From NCBI GenBank assembly GCA_020846635.1, contig JADLDO010000049.1, forward strand, positions 62,001-126,000: a DNA stretch of 64,000 nt, read 5' to 3'. This document shows positions 52,692 to 62,171 of this stretch, piece by piece. The stretch's first letter is position 1. The number at the start of each line of letters is the position of its first letter. Below the pieces are notes generated by a model. It did not search any database. It was given only the letters and a program-made list of their open reading frames with translations, and had not been told where the DNA came from. The position numbers and the translations under genes are program-made. This DNA comes from Caldilineaceae bacterium. Lineage in GTDB: Bacteria; Chloroflexota; Anaerolineae; Caldilineales; Caldilineaceae.

Positions 52692-55676
52692 ATGTCCTTT
52701 ACCGAAGCCAATAGCGTCGAAGACCTAATCAGAGATGCCCTAGCGGGCGCACTCTCCACCACGCGCGCGATCGCCGATGGCAGCGGCACATACCTCACCG
52801 CCGGGCGCAACCCACGCGGCGCAGGCTGGCACTTTGTCCCACCTGCCAACCTCCCCCGCCGCCCCAACGATGTGATGGTCGAAGAGCAGGTGCGCGATGC
52901 GCTGATTCGCCTCAACCCCGCCATTGCCGCCCAACCCGAACGCGCTGACGAAGTGCTCTATAAGCTGCGTGCTATTATCTTTGGCGTGCGCAGTGATGGC
53001 TTGGTCAAGGCCAACGAGGAATTTACCGCCTGGCTGCGCGGCGACCGATCCATGCCCTTTGGCCCCAACCACGAGCATGTCACGATCCACCTGATTAGTT
53101 TTGCCGACCTCGACCGCAATCTCTATGTCGTCACCAACCAATACACCTTCCGCGCCGGGGCTGCTGAACGCCGCGCCGACCTGGTGCTGCTGGTCAATGG
53201 CTTGCCCCTGGTGTTGGTCGAAGCCAAGACGCCTGTGCGCTACGCCATCAGTTGGGTGGACGCCGCCCAACAAGTCCACGACGACTATGAGCGTTTTGTT
53301 CCCGAACTCTTTGTCGCCAATGTGCTTAGTGTCGCCACCGAGGGCAAAGAGTTGCGCTATGGCAGCATCCACCTACCCGTCGAGAAATGGGGGCCGTGGC
53401 GATTGGATGAAGCCGCGCTGCATGGGGGCTTGGCCGAGATTCAAAGTTCAATCACTTCTCTGCTGCGTCCAGGCGTGATCCTGGACCTCCTTGCCCACTT
53501 CACCCTCTTTGCCACTGATGCCAAAAAGCGGCGCATCAAAGTTGTCGCCCGCTACCAGCAATACGATGGGGCCAACAAAATTGTCGAGCGTGTGCTGGCA
53601 GGTCACCCGCGCAAGGGGCTGATCTGGCATTTCCAGGGGTCGGGCAAGTCGCTGCTCATGGTCTTTGCCGCGCAAAAGCTGCGTTTGCAGCCCGCCTTAG
53701 GCAACCCCGCCGTCATCATCGTCGTGGATCGCATTGACCTCGACGCCCAAATCAGCGCCACCTTCCATGCCTCCGACATTCCCAACCTCATCAAGGCCGA
53801 GAGTCGTGGCGAGCTTGAAACGCTGCTGCGCCAGGACACGCGCAAGATCATTATCACCACCATCCACAAATTCGCCGAGGCCGATGGCGTGCTCAATGAA
53901 CGTGACAACATCATCGTCATGGTGGACGAGGCGCACCGCACACAGGAGGGCGATCTGGGCATCAAGATGCGTGGCAGTTTGCCTAACGCCTTTCTCTTTG
54001 GGCTAACAGGGACACCAATCAACCGCCGTGACCGCAACACCTTCTATGCCTTTGGCGCGGTGGAAGACAACCTGGGCTATATGAGCCGGTACGGCTTTGA
54101 GGAGTCCATTCGCGATGGCGCCACGCTCCCCCTCCACTTTGAGCCGCGCTTGGTCGAGTTGCACATCGACAAGCCCGCGATTGACGAAGCCTACGCCGAG
54201 CTAACTGGCGGACTCTCTGACCTCGACAAAGAGACACTGGCCCGTGCTGCGGCGAAGATGGCGGTGCTGCTCAAGACACCCGAACGCGTTGACCGCATCT
54301 GCGCCGATATTGGACGCCACTTTGAAGAAAAGGTCGCGCCCAATGGCTTTAAGGCCATGATCGTCACCTTTGATCAAGAGACCTGCCTGCTTTATAAGGA
54401 CGCACTCAACAACTACTTGCCGTCCGAATGGTCTGATGTCGTCATTTCTTCTTCAGGCAAAGAGCGCGAGGATGCGCGTTATCGCCCCTATAGGCGCGAC
54501 CGTGATGCCGAAGAAAAGCTGCTAGACCGTTTCCGCGATGGCAATGATCCGCTGCAAATCCTCATCGTCACCGCCAAACTGCTCACCGGCTTTGATGCGC
54601 CCATCCTCCAAGCGATGTACCTGGACAAGCCCCTGCGCGACCATACCTTGCTGCAAGCGATCTGCCGCACTAACCGCACCTATGGCAATCAAAAGACCCA
54701 TGGTTTGATTGTCGATTATCTCGGCGTCTTTGATGACGTAGCAAAATCGCTGGAGTTTGACGAAGCCGGCTTTCGGCAGGTGGTCTCCAACATCGCAGCA
54801 CTCAAGTTGCGTCTGCCCGAAGCGATGCAAAAATGTCTCACCTATTTTATTGGTGTGGATCGCACGCTCACGGGTTACGAAGGATTGATGGCCGCGCAGG
54901 AATGTCTTCCCAACAACGAAATTCGCGATAACTTTGCCGTAGATTACAGCGCGGTCAGCCAACTCTGGGAGGCGCTCTCGCCTGACCCAATCCTGCTTGG
55001 CTATGAACACGATTACCGCTGGCTCTCCCAAGTCTACATCTCGGTGCAACCCACCAGCGGCACTGGCGCGCTCATCTGGCACGCACTGGGTGCAAAAACA
55101 GTCGATCTCATCCACCAGAATGTGCATGTCGAGGCCATCCGTGATGACCTGGAAGAGATCGTGCTGGATGCCGAGTTGGTTGAGGCGGTATTGAGCACGC
55201 CCGACCCAGGCAAAAAGGCCAAAGAGATCGAGTTCAAGATCATGGGCCGCTTGCGCCGTCACATGGGCGATCCGCGTTTCCGCGCCCTTTCCGAACGGCT
55301 GGAGGCATTGAAAGAACGCCACGAGCGCGGCCAGTTGCACAGCATCGGCTTTTTGAAAGACCTGCTCGACTTAGCGCGCGACATTGTGGAAGTGGAAAAG
55401 GCCATCCCGCCGGAAGAGGATGAAGATCGCGGAAAAGCCGCACTCACCGCGCTCTTTGAAGAAGTACGCACTAACGAGACCCCTATCATCGTGGAGAAGA
55501 TGGTCGACAAGATCGATGCGATTGTGCGCTATGTGCGTTTTCCTGGGTGGCAGAATACGAGCGAAGGTGAGCGCGAGGTCAAGAAGGCATTGCGCCGCAC
55601 GCTGCTCGATGTGCAATTGCACCGTGACCAGGAGCTTTTTGACAAGGCGTATGGCTATATCCGCCAGTACTACTAA
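52692..55676 (+). CDS. hsdR: type I restriction endonuclease subunit R
   Basis: 994 residues. The N-terminal nuclease domain has RRADLVLLVNGLPLVLVEAK (PD-(D/E)xK). The SF2 translocase has Walker A FQGSGKSLLMV, DEAH-box VDEAHRTQEGD, motif III LFGLTGTPINR and motif VI QAICRTNRTYG. The C-terminal helical domain contacts the methylase core. The enzyme translocates DNA after recognising an unmodified site and cleaves at a distance. All motifs are intact, so the system is likely active. A 141-bp gap separates it from hsdS. Confidence 0.95.
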   Translation: MSFTEANSVEDLIRDALAGALSTTRAIADGSGTYLTAGRNPRGAGWHFVPPANLPRRPNDVMVEEQVRDALIRLNPAIAAQPERADEVLYKLRAIIFGVRSDGLVKANEEFTAWLRGDRSMPFGPNHEHVTIHLISFADLDRNLYVVTNQYTFRAGAAERRADLVLLVNGLPLVLVEAKTPVRYAISWVDAAQQVHDDYERFVPELFVANVLSVATEGKELRYGSIHLPVEKWGPWRLDEAALHGGLAEIQSSITSLLRPGVILDLLAHFTLFATDAKKRRIKVVARYQQYDGANKIVERVLAGHPRKGLIWHFQGSGKSLLMVFAAQKLRLQPALGNPAVIIVVDRIDLDAQISATFHASDIPNLIKAESRGELETLLRQDTRKIIITTIHKFAEADGVLNERDNIIVMVDEAHRTQEGDLGIKMRGSLPNAFLFGLTGTPINRRDRNTFYAFGAVEDNLGYMSRYGFEESIRDGATLPLHFEPRLVELHIDKPAIDEAYAELTGGLSDLDKETLARAAAKMAVLLKTPERVDRICADIGRHFEEKVAPNGFKAMIVTFDQETCLLYKDALNNYLPSEWSDVVISSSGKEREDARYRPYRRDRDAEEKLLDRFRDGNDPLQILIVTAKLLTGFDAPILQAMYLDKPLRDHTLLQAICRTNRTYGNQKTHGLIVDYLGVFDDVAKSLEFDEAGFRQVVSNIAALKLRLPEAMQKCLTYFIGVDRTLTGYEGLMAAQECLPNNEIRDNFAVDYSAVSQLWEALSPDPILLGYEHDYRWLSQVYISVQPTSGTGALIWHALGAKTVDLIHQNVHVEAIRDDLEEIVLDAELVEAVLSTPDPGKKAKEIEFKIMGRLRRHMGDPRFRALSERLEALKERHERGQLHSIGFLKDLLDLARDIVEVEKAIPPEEDEDRGKAALTALFEEVRTNETPIIVEKMVDKIDAIVRYVRFPGWQNTSEGEREVKKALRRTLLDVQLHRDQELFDKAYGYIRQYY

Positions 55677-55917
55677 TATATGCTAGGGGTGCGAAGGTGG
55701 CCGGTAACGGAGAAGCACACCATATTGCAATTAATGGAGAAGTCGTCATCATCCCTGTCACACAAGCTAGGTAATATCACTCGCATTGCCTAAGTATCTG
55801 TTGATGTATAATGAGATACTGATATGATGCACGGAAATCACGATGTACCCACTCGGTAAGCAGGTTAGTTTGTGCTGTGCAGACAGCATTTATTCATAGA
55901 CCAGAAAGAGTGGAGAT

Positions 55918-56541
55918 TTGGTCGACCGACAAAAGCTCGAGGCCGTACGCCAATTTTGGGACAGCGAAGCCGCAACCTTTGACAACGAGCCGGATCATGG
56001 CTTGCGGGACGCAACGGTACGGCAAGCTTGGACTAAACTCCTGGTGGAATGGCTGCCACCTAGCCCGGCAACCGTCTTGGACATCGGCTGTGGCACTGGC
56101 TTGCTGAGTTTGGTCATGGCGTCTTTAGGTTACACCGTTACCGGCATTGATCTATCGCCAGCTATGATTGCTCACGCGCAACGCAAAGCGCAGGCGGCTG
56201 GCCTTCCGATTCTGTTCCAGGTGATGGACGCCGGACATCCCCAACTCGGCGACCAACGCTTTGCTGCTGTGCTCTGCCGCCATTTATTGTGGGCACTACC
56301 TGAACCGGCTGAGGTGCTGCGACGTTGGGCCGGCCTCCTAGCCCGAAGCGGCCGTCTTGTGCTGATTGAGGGATTTTGGCAGACTGGCGCAGGCTTGCAC
56401 GTTCAGCAAGTACTTGATGCCCTGCCCGCCGCGATGATGAATATTGAAGTTCACCCCCTGAGTCACCAGCTTGTGCTCTGGGGGCAGATGATCAGCGACG
56501 AACGTTATGCTGTCACTACGGAGCTTGCTACGACGAGCTAA
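55918..56541 (+). CDS. class I SAM-dependent methyltransferase
   Basis: 207 residues, TTG start (MVDRQKLEAVRQFWDSEA). The SAM motif I is VLDIGCGTGLLSLVMASLGY, followed by GIDLSPAMIAHAQRKAQAAG and AAVLCRHLLWALPEP. Related to UbiE/COQ5-like small-molecule methyltransferases; the substrate is unknown. The upstream 55677-55917 contains TTGCCT-N15-TATAAT as a weak promoter candidate and no gene. Confidence 0.88.
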   Translation: MVDRQKLEAVRQFWDSEAATFDNEPDHGLRDATVRQAWTKLLVEWLPPSPATVLDIGCGTGLLSLVMASLGYTVTGIDLSPAMIAHAQRKAQAAGLPILFQVMDAGHPQLGDQRFAAVLCRHLLWALPEPAEVLRRWAGLLARSGRLVLIEGFWQTGAGLHVQQVLDALPAAMMNIEVHPLSHQLVLWGQMISDERYAVTTELATTS

Positions 56542-56650
56542 CGGTAGTTGTACTTAACTAAGGCCTCTGCCATGCAGCAACCGCTACACGGTGAGATGTC
56601 TGCCCCAATGAGGATGGGATAGATGCCCCTCTATACCCTGGTGCAGAGGA

Positions 56651-57367
56651 ATGATGCGGATCGTTGAACCTCCAGTAGTCGCCTCGGTCATGGCGATTGC
56701 TGCCCATCCGGATGACATTGAGAGCTGGTGTGCCGGCACGCTGGCGCGCTTCATTGATGTGGGTGCCACGGCACGGCTGCTGCTGGTCACGTCGGGCGAT
56801 CTAGGCTCCAATGACCCTCATGCAACCCAGGCAGGCGTGGCTGCGCAACGAGAAGCAGAGACCCAGCAAGCCGCCATGGCACTTGGCCTGTCCGAAGTGA
56901 TCTTTTTGCGCCATCCAGATGGCAATGTAGAGAATACCCAGGCGTTGCGGGGAGAACTCGTCGCCTGGATTCGTCGCTGGCAGCCGCAGGCACTATTTAC
57001 ACATGATCCAGAGCATCCTCTACCTCCGTACATCGCACACCGCGACCACCGGATTGTAGGACGAGCTGCCCTGGATGCAGTTTATCCACTGGCACGCGAC
57101 CGTCTCGCCTTTGCAGAGCAGCTCCAGGCAGGTCTTATGCCTCATGTGGTGCAGGAGGTGTGGCTCTTTGCCAGTAGCCTGGCAGATGCCTATGTAGATA
57201 TTACGACGGGGTTTGAGCGTAAGCTGGCGGCGCGGCTTGCCCATGTCAGTCAAACGCCTGATCCAGTCGCTTTGGTTGAAAATTGGCGCAGGCGTGTCGC
57301 GGAGATTGGGGAGCCGGCGGGTCTGGCCCTAGCTGAGGCATTTACGATTCTGACGCTGGACATGTAG
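56651..57367 (+). CDS. PIG-L family deacetylase
   Basis: 238 residues of the LmbE/PIG-L fold, zinc-dependent N-deacetylases of amino sugars. Key motif AHPDDIE (metal ligands H and D), SGDLGSNDP, then AQREAETQQAAMALGLSEVI and FLRHPDGNVEN; a later HRDHRIVGRAALDAV supplies further ligands. The family makes deacetylated precursors such as those of bacillithiol or GPI-like lipids; the substrate here is unknown. Confidence 0.92.
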   Translation: MMRIVEPPVVASVMAIAAHPDDIESWCAGTLARFIDVGATARLLLVTSGDLGSNDPHATQAGVAAQREAETQQAAMALGLSEVIFLRHPDGNVENTQALRGELVAWIRRWQPQALFTHDPEHPLPPYIAHRDHRIVGRAALDAVYPLARDRLAFAEQLQAGLMPHVVQEVWLFASSLADAYVDITTGFERKLAARLAHVSQTPDPVALVENWRRRVAEIGEPAGLALAEAFTILTLDM

Positions 57368-57587
57368 GCCCAGCACAGCGAAAAAAGTAACAGTACGGAT
57401 TAGGACAACATGCTGGTCGATTCGTGTGGGGCAAGAACCAAAGAACAATAGTCAGCTTGATGATCCTCATTGAAATTTTCATGTTACCTCGCTAACTAGC
57501 CGCTTCCTTTGCATCTCGGTAGTCGGCGGCTCAACCATGGTCCCTCATGAACAGCTATCTTCCAATGCATAGACCTATCTCCTAGAC

Positions 57588-58148
57588 TCACCGCACAGCC
57601 TGACGCAGTTCGGCCACACGAAAATTATACGTTGGCCGCTCTCTCACCACCCCAGCCTGGTAGATCAGCCCGTGCGCCCGCGCAAAGTCCACCTCTCCCC
57701 GTCCATCAAGGAGCGATTCGTCGACATGAACAGCTTGTACTAACCCAATGAACATCGTGTGTGAATCCAGGTTTACCGCCTGCTCTACTATGCACTCAAT
57801 GTTGACCGGGCAATCTGCCAGCAGTGGGGTCTTGACTTTTGCGGCTGGAGCCAAGTGCAGATTGGTTGTCGCAAACTTATCTTCCGCACGCCCACTCACG
57901 ACACCTACATAGTCGCTTACTAGTTGTTGGGCTGGTGTCGGGATATTGACCACAAATTCGCCACTGTTTTTGATCAGCGCGTGAGAATGGCGCAAGGGGC
58001 GCACCGAGATGGAGATGCGCGGCGGCTCGGCGGAACAGGAAGCAATGCGATTCAGTGTTATCACATTGGGCGTATCTCCACCCGTAGTGATCAGCACAAC
58101 CGGCACGGGAAATAACGTTGTATTCGGTTCAAATATTCGCTTCTTCAT
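57588..58148 (-). CDS. flavin reductase-like domain protein
   Basis: 186 residues from the ATG at 58148 (MKKRIFEPNTTLFPVP). The split-barrel FMN-binding family: PVPVVLITTGGDTPNVITLN, PPRISISVRPLRHSHALIK, GEFVVNIPTPAQQLVSDYVG. Such proteins reduce flavin with NAD(P)H or act as FMN-binding oxidoreductases. A standalone gene; the region 57368-57587 is empty. Confidence 0.9.
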   Translation of the reverse strand: MKKRIFEPNTTLFPVPVVLITTGGDTPNVITLNRIASCSAEPPRISISVRPLRHSHALIKNSGEFVVNIPTPAQQLVSDYVGVVSGRAEDKFATTNLHLAPAAKVKTPLLADCPVNIECIVEQAVNLDSHTMFIGLVQAVHVDESLLDGRGEVDFARAHGLIYQAGVVRERPTYNFRVAELRQAVR

Positions 58149-58320
58149 AAGCGTTCGCTCAATTTCGCTAGCTTTCAAGGGTAATACCTAGGCATGACAA
58201 AGATGGCGTGACCAACGCGGCTTGACCAACAGGTCGGGCAGCCTCCTAGAGTTCACGATCCAGGGCAAGAAATTCTGGCTACGTTCGCCTAAATTTGCAG
58301 CGCCATGTGGGACGGTCGTC

Positions 58321-58602
58321 TCACTCAGCCCCAGGCGTAAATTCATTACTTGTGACACGGCCGATGTCATTGCCGATAGTGATTACAGAGGTCAATGTTA
58401 CCTCCACCATACCGTCCGTCACATGGATATCTGAGACAAAGCCAAGCACCCTGACGTCAAGTTGTTCAGCACTGGCTTTGACGCTGGTCGTGTGTTGATA
58501 GACGACAGTGTTGGTACATCCGGCCAGAGCAAGCGACAACATGAGCCAAAGTACTAGAGCAATTACGAGTGGTGTCCGTGAATGGAACAGGCTGGTCTTC
58601 AT
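58321..58602 (-). CDS. small lipoprotein
   Basis: 93 residues with a signal peptide and lipobox (LVIALVLWLMLSLALAGC), so it is probably anchored to the membrane by a lipidated Cys. The mature part has strands VKASAEQLDVRVLGFVSDIH and VEVTLTSVITIGND. Function unknown. It lies downstream of the sigma factor and membrane protein on the same strand. Confidence 0.78.
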   Translation of the reverse strand: MKTSLFHSRTPLVIALVLWLMLSLALAGCTNTVVYQHTTSVKASAEQLDVRVLGFVSDIHVTDGMVEVTLTSVITIGNDIGRVTSNEFTPGAE

Positions 58603-58686
58603 GGTGGAACCCCTAGTGAATTATATCTCCGCAATCTCGGCGCGAACTTCGAGTTATCTCACTTCATTATTGACTGTGGTGCATGA

Positions 58687-59481
58687 TTAATCGAGCCAGG
58701 ACGGCCTGATCTCCCAGCCTCTCGTTCGATGGTGGATGACCCCCTTTACCAGATCTTTGTCAAGCGAGACGCTTGTGGTATCGGTGAGCACGACGAGAAA
58801 GCTATCAGCCGTCTCGCGCACGAGTTGCACTGGTTCCGTCTCCAACCCATTGCGCATCGGCACTAACTGCCCGAGCACTTCGACGTTTTCACCATCAGTA
58901 ACAAATGATACTGTGCTACCTGCTCCGCCACCAATGGTGGGTAAAATGTCGTTGTAGACGGTACGGCCATAGAAGGTACTTGCGGCCACGACCATGGCCA
59001 GGAGAATCAGGCCATAGAGTGCCGACCACACGATGAGCTTCTCACGGTTGCCAATCAGACGCCGGTAAACATCCCGCATGATGACAAAAAAGACGACGAG
59101 CAAGGTGCCATAGATCAAGGCCACCACGCGTACCGTCTTAGGATAATCTTCAAGATTGGTGGTGTAGAGCAGGATGAGGCCCAAGAGCAGCAGTGACAGC
59201 AGGGGAATCAAGATCTTAGCCCACAACCCTTGCTGGGCACGGGTGACAAATGCCGCTGTCAACGCTGCGACAACAAACAAGAGCGCGAGTGGCAGACCCG
59301 CTGAAATGTACTCAGCGCTTAACAAGGTCGAGGTACGAATGCCCAGGGTCAGCATGAATGAGTTGACGATGATCAAGCCCATCGCATAGGTCATGGAGAT
59401 GAACAGGGCGAGCGCCTTCGTGACGTTGTCCAGCAGCTCTTTGCCAACAGCTTGCACCACCTCAGTTGCCACGACGCCCAT
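58687..59481 (-). CDS. polytopic membrane protein downstream of an ECF sigma factor
   Basis: 264 residues from the ATG at 59481 (GGGGAGGTGCGT upstream). About five to six membrane helices lie in residues 20-185 (LALFISMTYAMGLIIVNSFM, LALLFVVAALTAAFV, LLSLLLLGLILLYT, LIYGTLLVVFFVIM, LYGLILLAMVVAA). A soluble strand-rich C-terminal domain follows (VSFVTDGENVEVLGQLVPMR). It starts 15 bp after the sigma gene and could regulate or respond to it, but no anti-sigma zinc motif is seen. Confidence 0.8.
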   Translation of the reverse strand: MGVVATEVVQAVGKELLDNVTKALALFISMTYAMGLIIVNSFMLTLGIRTSTLLSAEYISAGLPLALLFVVAALTAAFVTRAQQGLWAKILIPLLSLLLLGLILLYTTNLEDYPKTVRVVALIYGTLLVVFFVIMRDVYRRLIGNREKLIVWSALYGLILLAMVVAASTFYGRTVYNDILPTIGGGAGSTVSFVTDGENVEVLGQLVPMRNGLETEPVQLVRETADSFLVVLTDTTSVSLDKDLVKGVIHHRTRGWEIRPSWLD

Positions 59482-59496
59482 ACGCACCTCCCCTGC

Positions 59497-60177
59497 TCAA
59501 TTGTGCACTTCAAACGCTAGCAGTTCCGGCTGTTGTAGCAGAAAGTCGCGCATGCGCACCCGTGCGCGGCTGATGCGCGATTTCACTGTCCCTAAGCTCA
59601 TGCCGGTGATCTCACTGATCTCCTGATAACTGTAGCCGTGAATGTCGGCGAGGACAAGTGCCGATCGTTGTTCTACCGGCAGGGCGCGCAAGCCAAGCTC
59701 AATGCGCTCACGCAGCTCCTGGCGCTCGACAAAGTTCAGGGGCGACCCGTGTGGATCGGCTACTTGATTGGCATGGCCTTCGTCATCGTCGCCATAGGGT
59801 TCATCACTAAGCAAATCCGTAGGCAGCCGACGGTCGTGCCGCAAGTAGTCGTAACACGTATTCATCACAATGCGCAGTAGCCAACTCTTGAAAGAGCCAT
59901 GGTTGAACGAGGCAAGGGCGCGGAATGCTTTGAGAAAGCTCTCTTGCACAGCATCACTAGCGGCCTCACGTGACTGCAACAGGCGATACGCCACACGGTA
60001 AGCAAGCCGTTCATACTTTTTCACCAACGCGTTAAAGGCATCAATGTCGCCCTGTAACGTTTGTGCAATGGCAAGCTCTTCGTCGGTGGACAAAACTGGC
60101 GCGGAGCGTGTGCCGTAGGCCGCAGGGCGAAATAGATTGGAGAAGTGCGGTGGTGAAAGCTCAAGTGTTGCAACCAT
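59497..60177 (-). CDS. RNA polymerase ECF sigma factor
   Basis: 226 residues from the ATG at 60177 with AGGA five bases upstream; longer in-frame starts exist. Region 2: DIDAFNALVKKYERLAYRVA, then DAVQESFLKAFRALASFNHG and FKSWLLRIVMNTCYDYLRHD. Region 4: LPVEQRSALVLADIHGYSYQ and EISEITGMSLGTVKSRISRA. It directs polymerase to stress-type promoters. The operon partner is the membrane protein downstream. The acidic linker (YGDDDEGHANQV) between regions 2 and 4 is somewhat long. Confidence 0.94.
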   Translation of the reverse strand: MVATLELSPPHFSNLFRPAAYGTRSAPVLSTDEELAIAQTLQGDIDAFNALVKKYERLAYRVAYRLLQSREAASDAVQESFLKAFRALASFNHGSFKSWLLRIVMNTCYDYLRHDRRLPTDLLSDEPYGDDDEGHANQVADPHGSPLNFVERQELRERIELGLRALPVEQRSALVLADIHGYSYQEISEITGMSLGTVKSRISRARVRMRDFLLQQPELLAFEVHN

Positions 60178-60411
60178 TGTCATCCTCGCTCTCGTCTGGG
60201 CCATGAGAAAAAACAAGTGTGATTTGCCGATCACAGTTTGTTTTCGCGCTGTCAGTTTCAACCTTCGATGCAAGATAGACGAACGAGAATGGGTAAGGTT
60301 ACAGCAAGCCCAGGGATTTTCACCGTAAATCGAGACCGATTTTCGCATTTGCCTGTTCAGCAACGATCCCTAGGCTTGCGGTTACAACGTAGCAGGATTG
60401 GCGCGTGAAGG

Positions 60412-61767
60412 CTAGCAGCCTGCCATTACGCAGCCATCTAAATTCGCGAGTGAGGACTGCTGGTCTACATGCCCAGCGTGGGGCAACTGTTGCCGCCTTC
60501 GCAACAGCCAACCTGCCAAAAGTGCCGCCGGGATGACGGTGAGAAAGCCCAACTGCATAGCAGCCACAAGGCCAATGTTCTCTTGCAACCAACCAACGCC
60601 GATATAGAGCAATCCTGCGCCACTCGCTGCGAATCCCATGAGAAGACCCGATGCTGTCGCCATGGCGTGTGGTGCCTGTTCTTGCGCGGCAACAAGAAAG
60701 AGCGGCATACCGGCGTGGGTGAGTGCACCCGCCATGACTACGGCAACAAAATAGAGCGTGCTGCCTGGTTCAACGTGGAATAAAGCCAGCAAAGGCACGG
60801 CTGCCGCGAGCAATGTTACAAGTGCGAGACGTTGTGGTTCCACATAGCGGCTCGACCACCCGGCGACGACACCCCCCACTGCCGCTGCCAGCGAAAAGGC
60901 AGTTAGCGTCCAGCCCAGTAAAGCTGCGTCCCGCATATAGCCATGTTCGCTAACCAGCCATAGCGGTACGGTACTGCTAAAAGTTATGGCCACAAGATTG
61001 ACCAGCACGGCGGTCATTACAAGCCCGCCGAGAGGTGTTGCTAATAACCGAACATCCAGTATCTTGGGACGTTGAGTCGGCATCTGGAAAGCGGGTGCGT
61101 CTACCGCAGCACCTTCAAGAATGACCAGCAACATGAGTAGCCCTAAGACGATGCCGGGGATCATCAGCCAGCCACTTGCCGCAAGACCAAAGTTTTCCAC
61201 CAGAATTAGAACGACCACCGGCCCCAATGAGACGCCTAGCATTCCCCCTGCGCTAAAAAGACTTACGGCAAGTTGCTGTCGCCCGCTGCTTGCCGTGTTT
61301 GCTAGACTGCTGCTTGCCGGATGTAGCGCAGCTGCGCCGAGACCGCCCAAGACCATTGTAGTCACGAGTAGATAGAGTGTGGGGACAACACCAACCAAAC
61401 TCAGGAGCGCGGCATTCAGCACAACGCCCGTGGCCGCTATCTTACGTCGCCCCAGCCGATCCGCCAACGCGCCAAGGACTGGTTGGGCTAACGAGGAACT
61501 GAAGACCATGATGGCGACGAGCGCCGCCAATGCTCCTTCCCGGAGGTCAAACTTGTCCTGAAGCGTGGGCAACAAGGCTGAGAACATGCCCGCTACCGCA
61601 TCACTAACTAAGTGCGTCAGCGCTAGAAAAAGTGCGATGCCAATACCAGTCAGATGGTGCCGCGGCTGCGAACTTACAGCTTTGTGAGTTGCATGCTCAC
61701 TTTGGATATTCATTGCGTGTGCCATTACCCTATCTCGCCTTTCCTCACCATCAAATGAATCATTCAT
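60412..61767 (-). CDS. MFS transporter, fosmidomycin-resistance-like
   Basis: About 451 residues from the ATG at 61767; an ATG at 61725 is also possible. Twelve hydrophobic helices. Features of the Fsr-like branch are HLVSDAVAGMFSALLPTLQD, LGALADRLGRRKIAATG (the MFS A motif), GGLGAAALHPASSSLANTAS and SLFSAGGMLGVSLGPVVVLI. Substrate unknown; some relatives export drugs. It follows the copper chaperone gene on the same strand after a 68-bp gap. Confidence 0.9.
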   Translation of the reverse strand: MNDSFDGEERRDRVMAHAMNIQSEHATHKAVSSQPRHHLTGIGIALFLALTHLVSDAVAGMFSALLPTLQDKFDLREGALAALVAIMVFSSSLAQPVLGALADRLGRRKIAATGVVLNAALLSLVGVVPTLYLLVTTMVLGGLGAAALHPASSSLANTASSGRQQLAVSLFSAGGMLGVSLGPVVVLILVENFGLAASGWLMIPGIVLGLLMLLVILEGAAVDAPAFQMPTQRPKILDVRLLATPLGGLVMTAVLVNLVAITFSSTVPLWLVSEHGYMRDAALLGWTLTAFSLAAAVGGVVAGWSSRYVEPQRLALVTLLAAAVPLLALFHVEPGSTLYFVAVVMAGALTHAGMPLFLVAAQEQAPHAMATASGLLMGFAASGAGLLYIGVGWLQENIGLVAAMQLGFLTVIPAALLAGWLLRRRQQLPHAGHVDQQSSLANLDGCVMAGC

Positions 61768-61834
61768 TCCCGCTCTAAAGAACCGGCCGGAGTTGTTATA
61801 ACTCCGGCCAGGAACTGAACACCTACTCGTAAGG

Positions 61835-62113
61835 CTAGATGCGACAACAGCCACAACTTGCACCCGCTTCGACCAGCGTCAACACTTCCGGCTGTGCTGC
61901 GCTTGCGTCGGCTACAGGATAGTCAGCTTCAGCCAGAACATCCTTCATCTGTGCCTCGCCCACTACTGCGGCATCGTAGACCACGGCCACCTGCTTGGTA
62001 TCGATGTCGACATCAACCTGTTGGACCCCTGCTATCTCACCCAACGCCGCACGAATGGTGCGCACACAGTGACCACAGCTGATGCTGGGAACGTTGAATG
62101 TTACTTGCGACAT
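61835..62113 (-). CDS. heavy-metal-associated (copper chaperone) domain protein
   Basis: 92 residues. The ferredoxin-like HMA domain begins MSQVTFNVPSISCGHCVRTI (CxxC) and continues through VQQVDVDIDTKQVAVVYD. An extra C-terminal Cys cluster, ASCGCCRI, is unusual for CopZ proteins and could be a second metal site. It would deliver Cu(I) to the P-type ATPase encoded just upstream on the same strand (58-bp gap). Confidence 0.92.
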   Translation of the reverse strand: MSQVTFNVPSISCGHCVRTIRAALGEIAGVQQVDVDIDTKQVAVVYDAAVVGEAQMKDVLAEADYPVADASAAQPEVLTLVEAGASCGCCRI

Positions 62114-62171
62114 GCTGCACTTCCTTTCTGTAAGAGCCTGTTACGTTGAATCATAAAAGTTAGTGGTGCAA

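Noticed and set aside
55786..55812. Promoter TTGCCT-N15-TATAAT upstream of the methyltransferase
   Set aside because: Spacer of 15 bp is short and the -35 box is weak; mentioned in the gene entry only.
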